From Rhodobacter sp. (GTDB lineage: Bacteria > Pseudomonadota > Alphaproteobacteria > Rhodobacterales > Rhodobacteraceae), in assembly GCA_027484985.1 (NCBI GenBank), contig JAIXRW010000068.1, positions 62,001 through 126,000 on the forward strand: DNA of 64,000 nt. The letters run 5' to 3'. The position numbers were made by a program, and so were the translations under genes. Below the pieces are notes generated by a model, which worked only from the letters and a program-made list of their open reading frames with translations, did not search any database and was not told where the DNA came from. Below are positions 53,335-60,651 of this stretch, piece after piece; within the stretch, counting starts at the first letter, position 1, and each line of letters starts with the position of its first letter.

Positions 53335-54341
53335 CGACGGTCACTTCGCGCACCGATATAACGACCCAGCCGCAGATCCAGAATGACCAGACGGCCGATG
53401 TGGGCGCCGTTGTCGCGCCAAAGACGGGGCAGGTTTCGCCGGGGTTGATGGGCAATTACACCTTGCCGCCCGCCATGAAGGAAAAGCTGGACAGGCTGAT
53501 CGACATGACGCGCACCATGGCCCCGCCCGAGCCCGGTTCGGATTTCGAGGTGTTGCTGGCGCAGGTGGTTTCGACGCTGAAGGAAGTGACAGGCAAGGCC
53601 GAACAAAGCCGCGCCGATAACGAGATGGCGTCGAAAAAGCTGCAAATTCAGGAAAATCAGGCCAAGATCGAAGAGTCGAAGAAAAAGCTGGACGAGGCCG
53701 AGGCCAAGAAAAATTCCAGCAACATCTTCGACATCCTCAAAATGGTGTTCGAGGCGCTGGCCGCCATCGCGCAGATGGTGCTGGGGGCTGTGTTGTCGAT
53801 CCTTGGCGGCGCGGGCGGAATGCTGATCGCAACCGGTGCGATCATGCTGGCGATGATGATCAACAACGCCGTGGCCAAGGCCAATGACGGGGCGGGTATC
53901 CTTGGGTCGATCGTCAAGGCGGCGGGGGGTGACGACAAGGCGGTTGCCGCGGCGGACGGGGTGTTCATGGCCGCGATGATCGTGGGGTTGATCGTGACCA
54001 TTGCAAAGAACCCTGTCGGGAACATGAAGGAACTGATGGGCGCCTTTGCCGCCATGGCGGTGAAGGTTTCACAAGCCGCCCTCGCGGCAACGGATGCCGG
54101 GATGCAGGTTGGCAGCGCCGGTATGAAGTTTGAAGCGGCGAAAGCCACTGAATCTGCAAAGAAAAGTCAGGCCGACAGCAAAGAGATCGAGGCGCTGATG
54201 CAGCAGCTGGACGACATGATCGACATGGCGCTGACGCTGCTGATGCAGGTGAACCAGAACGTGAACCAGATGATGGATAGCTTTGCCCAGATGCTGAACG
54301 ACGCGGGCGATACGATGTCGAACACCAAATTCGCGGGCTAG
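53331..54341 (+). CDS. sctE: SctE major translocator (YopB/IpaB-like)
   Basis: A 336-residue protein. A Thr/Gln-rich secretion-signal-like N-terminus, a heptad-like coiled coil at about 88-128 (SRADNEMASKKLQIQENQAK), a long hydrophobic region at 139-180 (LAAIAQMVLGAVLSILGGAG; MLIATGAIMLAMMINNAV) and a second one at 210-226, then amphipathic helices, the layout of YopB/IpaB pore formers. It inserts in the host membrane with SctB. Its presence implies a eukaryotic-cell target. Confidence 0.88.
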   Translation: MTTVTSRTDITTQPQIQNDQTADVGAVVAPKTGQVSPGLMGNYTLPPAMKEKLDRLIDMTRTMAPPEPGSDFEVLLAQVVSTLKEVTGKAEQSRADNEMASKKLQIQENQAKIEESKKKLDEAEAKKNSSNIFDILKMVFEALAAIAQMVLGAVLSILGGAGGMLIATGAIMLAMMINNAVAKANDGAGILGSIVKAAGGDDKAVAAADGVFMAAMIVGLIVTIAKNPVGNMKELMGAFAAMAVKVSQAALAATDAGMQVGSAGMKFEAAKATESAKKSQADSKEIEALMQQLDDMIDMALTLLMQVNQNVNQMMDSFAQMLNDAGDTMSNTKFAG

Positions 54342-54368
54342 TCCCCGCCCGAGCCAAGAGGACGTATC

Positions 54369-55352
54369 ATGAGCGATCTGACGATCAAGAACCCGACCTA
54401 CACCTCCGGCAGCTATGACAGTGGCAAGGCCGATTCGACCGATAGCACAAAGAAAATCCAGGATACCGGCAGCGGTGTGGGTGGCACGAATACGGGTGGC
54501 AGCGTGCTGCCGCCCACCACCAAGTCGGGGATACCCACGATTCCCCTGAGCAGTCTGTTTTCGCCGCCGACGAATACGGGGCTATCGGCAAACCGGCTGA
54601 GTTCGGTCGGGAGTTCCGAGCTTGAACAGGCCAAGGAGGCGCTGACCAAGCTGATCAAAAGCCTGCGCGACCCCGATGAACTGGCCGCGCTGATGATCGA
54701 GATGAGCGGCTTGCAACGGCAGGCGGCGCTGGACCAGCGTCTGGCGGCGCGCGACACGGCCAAGGCCGAGATGAAGGGGCAGGCGGCCGAAACGCGCGAG
54801 GCGGCGACCAAGGAAATGGCCGCAGCGGTGGTGTCACTGGTGCTTTCGGTCGTGACGGCGGCGGTTTCGTTGATCGGGGCGGCAAAGATCGGCAAGGAAG
54901 CGGCGGGCGGGTTCAAGGCGGCCAAGGAATCGGCCGATCTTGGCAAGCAGGCTGACAACCTGAAAAACATCATGAAGGAAGTCAGCGATCCGAAATTGCT
55001 GAGCGAGTTGTCGGGCACGCTGTCCGAGCTGAAATCGATGTCAAAGATTTCGGAAGCCACCTCGCGCCTTGCCAATAGCACGGCCGATCAGCTGATGCAG
55101 ATTACCAATGCCGTGACCACGGTGGTCAGGGGGATCAGCGAGGCGATCGAAGGGTCGCTGCGCGCTTCGGCCAAGATGGACGAGGCGGAAGGGCAGGACA
55201 TGGCGGCCGAGGCCGAAGATACCAAGGCCGATGCCGACCAGTTGAAGGCCTTTATGGATTCGGTCGATGACCTGCTGCGGTCGGCCCTGGAGTTCATCCA
55301 GAAGATGAACGATGCCGAGGTCGAGCTGATGGCCTCGGCGTCGCGGCTGTAA
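54369..55352 (+). CDS. sctB: SctB minor translocator (YopD/IpaC-like)
   Basis: A 327-residue protein with a Ser/Thr/Gly-rich N-terminal ~75 residues, one hydrophobic segment at 151-170 (AAAVVSLVLSVVTAAVSLIG) and amphipathic C-terminal helices rich in Asp, Lys and Ala. One membrane segment, secretion-signal-like start and the gene order after SycD and SctE define SctB. An AAGAGG ribosome-binding site precedes the ATG. Low sequence identity with known YopD is expected. Confidence 0.85.
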   Translation: MSDLTIKNPTYTSGSYDSGKADSTDSTKKIQDTGSGVGGTNTGGSVLPPTTKSGIPTIPLSSLFSPPTNTGLSANRLSSVGSSELEQAKEALTKLIKSLRDPDELAALMIEMSGLQRQAALDQRLAARDTAKAEMKGQAAETREAATKEMAAAVVSLVLSVVTAAVSLIGAAKIGKEAAGGFKAAKESADLGKQADNLKNIMKEVSDPKLLSELSGTLSELKSMSKISEATSRLANSTADQLMQITNAVTTVVRGISEAIEGSLRASAKMDEAEGQDMAAEAEDTKADADQLKAFMDSVDDLLRSALEFIQKMNDAEVELMASASRL

Positions 55353-55364
55353 GGGGCGCGGGGC

Positions 55365-55904
55365 GTGGCGGCCGATCTGCGGCGGGTTCTTGACCATCTG
55401 TTCGGCGGGCTTGGGCTTGGCCCCGCGCCTGCCGATCCGGCCGAGAGCGAGAGTTTCGAGCTGGATGACGCGGTGTGCACCGTGGCGCGGGCGCCAAGCG
55501 GGACGGAAATTACCCTGTCGATCGGGGTGGGCAGTTTGCAGCAAGACCCGCATGCCGCGACGGATCGGCTGCGGCGGTTGCTGCGGTTGACGCTGGGGCT
55601 GTCGATGGTGAACCGCGCGGCGCTGGTGGTCGATGACGCGCCGGATGAACAGCGCCTGCGGGCGATGCAGTCGGGCAGCGGCAGGCCGCTGGCGTTTCGG
55701 GCGGTGGCGCTGATCCGCAACGACCGGCGGCAAGAGGTATTCGCCGCGTTGCAGGATGTGGTGCAGATCCGGACGCTGGCCCTGCCGCATCTGGCGGCGG
55801 CGGGCGGGGCGCGCGGCGATTGGCCAACGCCCGACCCGATGGCGGGGCGGGGCCGCGCCGATGATGGCGACGGGTTGGGGGCATTCGTGATCTTCCAGCC
55901 CTGA
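55365..55904 (+). CDS. CesT-like class I chaperone, second
   Basis: A 179-residue protein with GTG start 10 bases after sctB. The first ~135 residues have a CesT-like order: an N-terminal helix (LRRVLDHLFGGLGL), strands around DAVCTVARAPSGTEITLSIG and a helix pair at LRRLLRLTLGLSMVNRAALVVDD. The end is Gly/Asp-rich and likely unstructured. It may serve a translocator or an effector. The assignment rests on fold-like pattern and place only. Confidence 0.55.
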   Translation: MAADLRRVLDHLFGGLGLGPAPADPAESESFELDDAVCTVARAPSGTEITLSIGVGSLQQDPHAATDRLRRLLRLTLGLSMVNRAALVVDDAPDEQRLRAMQSGSGRPLAFRAVALIRNDRRQEVFAALQDVVQIRTLALPHLAAAGGARGDWPTPDPMAGRGRADDGDGLGAFVIFQP

Positions 55905-55938
55905 GGGGCGGGAGGGACGGAAACAGGGGACGGACAGG

Positions 55939-56427
55939 ATGCAAGGCAAACGAATGGCGGCGCTGCAAGCCGAGGTTATGGAACTGCTGGTCGAGCGGCC
56001 GGTGGTCGAGAAGCTGGGCCTGAAGCGCGAGGATCTGTATGGCGCGGCGCTGGCCTCGGCCGAGGCTTTGCAGGCGGGTGACCATGAGCGGGCGTTCAAC
56101 GGCTTTTGCCATCTGGTGATGCTGGACCCGATGAACCCTGCCTATCACCATGGTCTGGCCGAGGTGGCGCTGGAACTGGGGCATTATCCGTTGGCGCTGC
56201 AAAGCGCATCGGTGATCGTGGCCAGCACACCGCGCCGCCCCGAAGGCTATTTCCTATCGGCACGGGCCTGTCTGGGGCTGGGCGAGCCGGAACTGGCGCT
56301 GGAGGATCTGGGGCAGGTCGAGACCTTGGGCCGCGAGGTGGGACAGCCGGCGCTGGTGGCTGCGGCGCAGAAGTTGCGGGTGCTGATTGGCGGGGCGGGC
56401 ACCCCGGGGGGCGCGGCGGCGCAATGA
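55939..56427 (+). CDS. LcrH/SycD-like TPR chaperone, second
   Basis: A 162-residue protein with the SycD-like run LYGAALASAEALQAGDHERAFNGFCHLVMLDPMNPAYHHGLAEVALELGHYPLALQSASVIV, two to three TPRs. A second class II chaperone in one translocon operon may mean that SctE and SctB each have their own. Its stop overlaps the next gene (ATGA). Confidence 0.78.
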   Translation: MQGKRMAALQAEVMELLVERPVVEKLGLKREDLYGAALASAEALQAGDHERAFNGFCHLVMLDPMNPAYHHGLAEVALELGHYPLALQSASVIVASTPRRPEGYFLSARACLGLGEPELALEDLGQVETLGREVGQPALVAAAQKLRVLIGGAGTPGGAAAQ

Positions 56428-56978
56428 CGGCCTCGCTTTTGGCGCGCAGGATGATGGAGGGTCTGTCCGACACGGGGCGGGCGGAACTGGGCGAAACCTT
56501 GGCCGAACTGTCGCAGGGCGGACATGCCGATCTGGTGGCGGTGTTTCGCGGATTGCTGGATGGCAAAGAAATGGGTGCCGCGCTGGGCCTGCCCGAGGGG
56601 ACGGCGCAGCTTTTGTATGCGCAGGCGCATGTGCGGTTCAATGGCGGGCATGTGACCGATGCGCTGGCGCTGTTTCAGGCGCTGACGGTGCTGTCGCCGG
56701 GGGTGAAGGACCATTGGCTGGGCCTTGGCATCTGCCTGCGGCTGACCGATGCGCTGGCGACGGCGCGGCTGGCTTTTGCGACGGCGCGCGAGATTGCGCC
56801 GGATTGTCCTGCGGTGATGTATCATCAGGCTGAGCTGGATTTGGCCGAGGGGCGGCTGGCCGAGGCTGCCGCGCTGATGCGCGCCTTTGCCGCGCTGCCC
56901 GAGACGGGGCTGAAAACCCGTATGGCGGCCGAGGCGCAGCGGCTGGTTGCGGCACTTGCGGCGCGAGGCGCGGGTTGA
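56424..56978 (+). CDS. TPR protein of the secretion locus
   Basis: A 184-residue helical protein with TPR-like pairs at about 55-165 (AQLLYAQAHVRFNGGHVTDALALFQALTVLSPGVKDHWLGLGICL; MYHQAELDLAEGRLAEAAALMRAF). It is coupled at both ends by 4-base overlaps with its neighbours. It could be a further chaperone, perhaps for the Ala-rich protein encoded next. No specific Sct name can be given. Confidence 0.65.
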   Translation: MTASLLARRMMEGLSDTGRAELGETLAELSQGGHADLVAVFRGLLDGKEMGAALGLPEGTAQLLYAQAHVRFNGGHVTDALALFQALTVLSPGVKDHWLGLGICLRLTDALATARLAFATAREIAPDCPAVMYHQAELDLAEGRLAEAAALMRAFAALPETGLKTRMAAEAQRLVAALAARGAG

Positions 56979-58741
56979 GCGGGGGCGGCGGCGGCGGGGT
57001 TGGCGGGGTCTTTGACCTGCTGCGCAGTGCTGCGGCTGCCGAGATTGCGAAATCATTCGGGGTCTGGGATTTGCCCCCGCTTGAGGCTGCGGCGCGGTCG
57101 GCGGCGCCTACTGCGGCGGCGGCCCCGCAAGCAGCGGCTGCGGCGGCCGGTTGGCCCGAGGCGGGTGCCCTGCCGTTGGCGGGCGATCCGCAGCCTGCGG
57201 CGTTGCGCGGGCCGCCCAGCCTGATGGCAGGGCTTGCGCCGCCGCGTGCGCTGTTGGCCACGTTGTCGGCGGGTGTGCCCGAGGCGATGGCCCAGATCGT
57301 GCCGCAAGCCGGGCAGGGCAGTGGGTCTGGCGCAGGCGGGGCGGTTCTGCGCGGTGCTTTGGTCGCGCCGTCGGATGCGCAGGCGGCGCCGGTGGGGCCC
57401 CTTGTGGCTGAGGCAACGCCCGGTGCGGTGCGGGCGGTGGTAGCGCGGCCCGTGGCGGGGCCGGTGCCGGATGTGGCCGGTGCGACGGCGCGGGTGGATA
57501 TGGGTGCGCCGGTTGCTGGCGGTGCGGTTGCGGCGGGGCCACGAGAGGCGGCGGCGGAACGGCCGCCTGCCGCGCCGGTGGCCGAGGGTGCGGTGCCTGC
57601 CGGTGTGATGCGGCCGGCAGGGGGCGCTAACACCGCGCCGATGCCCGTCGCGTCACCGCCTGCGGTGGCCGAGCCGATGGTGGCGGCGGAACCGAAGGGT
57701 GCTGCGGGACAGGGCGGCCTTGGGCAGCGGGGGGCCTTGGGCTTGGCCGCGCCGGTGGCGGGCGTGTCGCCTGACGGGGCGCAGGGTGGCCAAACGGTTG
57801 AAGGGGGTGCGGCAGCGCGCGCGGGTGTGCCTGTTGCGGCGATGCCGCCGTCTGTTTCGGGGGCGTCTGTTCCGGCGGTGCCCGCCATTGCCTTGCCCGA
57901 GGGTGCGGTGACGGCAGGATCGGGGGCTGTGGTGGTGCCAGCGGCGGCCATGGCCGAGGGATTGGCCGCGCAAGGCGGGGCGGTTGTGGCGGGCAGGCCG
58001 GTGTTGCCGGATGGCGGCGCACGAGCGGCAGGGCAGGTGGCACGCGCGGATGTGGCGCAAGCGCCAGACCAGACTGCGCCAGACCTGACCGCGCCAGAGC
58101 GGGCGGCGGCGGGGACCGATGCGCCGCGTGGCGGGCCTGCGCCTGCGCGGGGCGACACGCGCGAACTGGCGCCGGTTGCCATGCTGACGGCGGGGGAATT
58201 GCCCGCGCTGCGGTCGGCCACGGGGGCCGAGCGGGGCATGGCCGCGCCGCAGGCATTGACGGCGGCCTTGGCCGTTGCGCTGGCCGAGGCGCAGGGCGGG
58301 GGCGGATTTCCCTTGACCACGGGCGCGCAGGGGGCGGCGGCGTCATTGGTGATTTTCAACGCCGCCATGATCCCGCAATGGCCGCCCGCCTTGCGGCTGG
58401 ATCAGGCGGTGACGGATCAGGCGGTCAGGGCGGCGGGTGCGGACCTGGCGGGTATGAACCCCGAAGAGGCGGCGGAATATCTGGCCAAGATGGCGGCGGC
58501 CTTCGGGTTTTTGCTGACGGTGAAGAAGCGGCTGGCAAAGACGGTGCAGGAAGAGAAAGACCTGTTGCTGGGCTTGTTCTCGTTCCTTGGTGTGGCCTTC
58601 GATACCCTGACACGCGGGTTGCAGATGGCCTTTGACCTGACGGCCGAACAGCGGGAATTGTTGGAAGAATTGGTGTTGCGCGATGAAACCGGGCGGCGCC
58701 CGCCCCGCGGCGGGCGGGGGCGCGAGCGGTTAAAGCTGTAG
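56975..58741 (+). CDS. Ala/Pro/Gly-rich low-complexity protein with helical C-terminus, candidate secreted substrate
   Basis: A 588-residue protein with a TTG start inside the preceding stop (TTGA). About 460 residues are Ala-, Val-, Pro- and Gly-rich without fold-like pattern. The last ~120 residues change to a structured helical domain (MNPEEAAEYLAKMAAAFGFLLTVKKRLAKTVQEEKDLLLGLFSFLGVAFDTLTRGLQMAFDL). Long disordered part plus C-terminal domain would suit a needle-length ruler (SctP) or an exported effector; neither is shown. A TTG start is rare, and a later start is possible. Confidence 0.6.
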   Translation: MSGGGGGGVGGVFDLLRSAAAAEIAKSFGVWDLPPLEAAARSAAPTAAAAPQAAAAAAGWPEAGALPLAGDPQPAALRGPPSLMAGLAPPRALLATLSAGVPEAMAQIVPQAGQGSGSGAGGAVLRGALVAPSDAQAAPVGPLVAEATPGAVRAVVARPVAGPVPDVAGATARVDMGAPVAGGAVAAGPREAAAERPPAAPVAEGAVPAGVMRPAGGANTAPMPVASPPAVAEPMVAAEPKGAAGQGGLGQRGALGLAAPVAGVSPDGAQGGQTVEGGAAARAGVPVAAMPPSVSGASVPAVPAIALPEGAVTAGSGAVVVPAAAMAEGLAAQGGAVVAGRPVLPDGGARAAGQVARADVAQAPDQTAPDLTAPERAAAGTDAPRGGPAPARGDTRELAPVAMLTAGELPALRSATGAERGMAAPQALTAALAVALAEAQGGGGFPLTTGAQGAAASLVIFNAAMIPQWPPALRLDQAVTDQAVRAAGADLAGMNPEEAAEYLAKMAAAFGFLLTVKKRLAKTVQEEKDLLLGLFSFLGVAFDTLTRGLQMAFDLTAEQRELLEELVLRDETGRRPPRGGRGRERLKL

Positions 58742-59410
58742 CCGCAGGCGGCGATACAGGCCGCGCAGCAGCCAGACCGACAGCGCGAAAGCCGACAGGT
58801 TCAGCACAAGGACAAGGCCGCGCCACAGGTGGGCAAGGGTGGCGGATATGCCCCCCGCTTCGCCGGTTCCGCCATCGGCCGCCTGACCGGGGCCTTGGGT
58901 AAGAAGGCGCAGCAGGGCGGGGCGGAACGCCTCGGGTCCGGTGGCGCGGGGCAGGGACAGGAAGGCGGTGGAAAAGCCCGAACCCGCGCCTTCGGGCGGC
59001 GCGCGCAGGGCATCGGGCACGGTCAGTTCTTGCAGCGCGCTGCCGTTCTGGCGGGCGGTTTCCACCACAAGCGCGTGGTGGCGGGGCGAAAAGACGAAGG
59101 CGAGGCTGCGGGCAGGCCACGGGCCGCGATGCTGCGCCAGCGGGCGCGGGCCCTGCGGGGTGACGATCTTCGCCCCGCTGGCGGTAAGTTCGACCAACAG
59201 CACGGCAGGATCGGGGTTCAGGCGCAGGTAAAGCAGGTCGCTTTGCGCATGGCCCGACAGCGGGATGGCGGGCTGTGCCAGAACCTGCACGGGGGCGGGC
59301 GGGCGCCCCTGAAGCGTGCCGATGGCGACAAGAAGGATCACAAGCACGGTGACGAGATTGGCGCCAAGATCGGCCATGACCGCATCGATGCCGCCGCTGC
59401 CGTCATCCAT
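58730..59410 (-). CDS. ExbD/TolR-like protein 2 with additional C-terminal membrane helix
   Basis: A 226-residue protein from the ATG at 59410. N-terminal helix at 15-33 (LGANLVTVLVILLVAIGTLQ) preceded by Asp14, a periplasmic part of ~160 residues and a second hydrophobic helix at 196-216. The N-terminus follows ExbD/TolR/MotB form, with an acidic residue at the mouth of a single helix, but the C-terminal helix is not usual for that family. Its start overlaps the preceding gene by 8 bases. It is last of the four-gene sctV operon. Confidence 0.6.
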   Translation of the reverse strand: MDDGSGGIDAVMADLGANLVTVLVILLVAIGTLQGRPPAPVQVLAQPAIPLSGHAQSDLLYLRLNPDPAVLLVELTASGAKIVTPQGPRPLAQHRGPWPARSLAFVFSPRHHALVVETARQNGSALQELTVPDALRAPPEGAGSGFSTAFLSLPRATGPEAFRPALLRLLTQGPGQAADGGTGEAGGISATLAHLWRGLVLVLNLSAFALSVWLLRGLYRRLRLQL

Positions 59411-59891
59411 TGCAGGACAGGCCTGTGGGCGTGAAGCGCGGCGACAGGCAGGGCGCGGCAAGCCGGATGCGGCTGTAGCCGGTCAGTCCGGCCTGTGCCA
59501 GTGCGGTGTCGATCAGAAAGGCGCTGTCGGTGGCATCGGCGGTGATGATGACGGTCGGATTGCCGGGCCGGGCCGCCCAGTCGCGCAGGGCTGCGCCCAG
59601 CAGCGCATCGGTGGGCAGGGTCAGCGGGGCCGCGCCGGGACTGACAAGATCGACCCCGCCCGCGCGGGCGATGGCAAGGCGCAGCCCGCTTTGCGTGGCG
59701 GCGGCGATCAGGGCGCGGCCGGTTTCGGCGGTGGCGGCGCGGGTCTGTTCGGCAAGGGCGTGTTGCAGGTTCTGCGACAGAAGGCAGATCAGCACGATCA
59801 GGATGGCCGAAAGGCCGAAGAACAGGTCCGAGGCGGCGGTGCCGGCGCCGCCGTCACCCGCATCGTCGGCGGGGTCAGCCGGTGCGGTCAT
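59403..59891 (-). CDS. ExbD/TolR-like proton-channel subunit
   Basis: A 162-residue protein: Asp22 at the start of one membrane helix (LFFGLSAILIVLICLLSQ), then a coiled linker and a small periplasmic domain whose end, TVIITADATDSAFLIDTALAQAGLTGYSRIRLA, has the ExbD/TolR strand-helix-strand text. In that family the Asp carries protons and the domain touches the partner or cell wall. It overlaps the ExbB-like gene by 17 bases. Confidence 0.72.
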   Translation of the reverse strand: MTAPADPADDAGDGGAGTAASDLFFGLSAILIVLICLLSQNLQHALAEQTRAATAETGRALIAAATQSGLRLAIARAGGVDLVSPGAAPLTLPTDALLGAALRDWAARPGNPTVIITADATDSAFLIDTALAQAGLTGYSRIRLAAPCLSPRFTPTGLSCNG

Positions 59892-60651
59892 CGCGGTCGG
59901 CCAGCAGGGTCAGCAGGAAGCCCGTCGCAGCCGAAAAGACAAGGCCGATCAGCGTGGTTTCAAAGGCGGTGGACAGGCCGCGCAGGACCGGATCGAGCGC
60001 CGCGCCGTTTCGCCCCCCGGGGGTGAACAGGTCGGGCAGGCTGGCCAGCGCCTCGATGATGCCCGCGATGGTGCCCAGAAAGCCCAACAGCGGCAAAAGC
60101 GCGATCAGGGCGCGGATCAGGCGCTGGCGGCGGGGCGGCAGCGCGGTGGTGGCGGCATCGGCAAGGGCGACAAGGACCACGCAGAAGGCAAGGAAGATGA
60201 CAAAGTGGTAGGGCGTGGCAAGGCACAACCGCGCTGCGGCGGGCGCGGCCAGATGCAGGCCGGTGCCAAGGCAGCCCGACAGCGCAGCCCCAAAGGGCAA
60301 CAGCGCCAGCGTGCTGGCCTGCCGTTCGGGCAGCAGCGGCATCAGCGACATGCCCGCCGCAAGGCTGGCCGCGACAAAGGGCCAAAGCGCAAAGGCGCCG
60401 ATCTGCGCCCCGCCGCCCGACATCAGCAGGGTCGCCACCACAAGCGGCCAGAAGGCCGCGACCATCCGCGCCACGGGGCCAAGGCGGGGCAGCCGGTCGG
60501 ACAGCAGGAACAGAAGGCATGCCGCCACCGGCGCGCCCGCAAGGTTGCGCAACGGGCCTGCCCAAGGTGCATCGGGGCCAAGAAGCGCAAGGCCCGTGGC
60601 GTAAAGCACCGCCGCGACAAAGGATAACAGCGCCGCCGCCCGTGGGGTCAT
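59875..60651 (-). CDS. MotA/TolQ/ExbB-type channel protein coupled to SctV
   Basis: A 258-residue polytopic protein. The C-terminal third has the proton-channel signature PLLGFLGTIAGIIEALASL (187-205) and LSTAFETTLIGLVFSAATGFL (226-246), as in MotA/TolQ/ExbB. The N-terminal part has about four further hydrophobic segments, more than TolQ has in total. The start overlaps the sctV stop as ATGA. With the two ExbD-like partners it should form an inner-membrane ion channel. Such proteins are not known parts of the injectisome. Confidence 0.78.
   Translation of the reverse strand: MTPRAAALLSFVAAVLYATGLALLGPDAPWAGPLRNLAGAPVAACLLFLLSDRLPRLGPVARMVAAFWPLVVATLLMSGGGAQIGAFALWPFVAASLAAGMSLMPLLPERQASTLALLPFGAALSGCLGTGLHLAAPAAARLCLATPYHFVIFLAFCVVLVALADAATTALPPRRQRLIRALIALLPLLGFLGTIAGIIEALASLPDLFTPGGRNGAALDPVLRGLSTAFETTLIGLVFSAATGFLLTLLADRDDRTG

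Noticed and set aside
58730-60651. Zorya-like anti-phage system or TonB uptake operon
   Set aside because: No ZorC/D/E, TonB or receptor genes; the coupling is to sctV.
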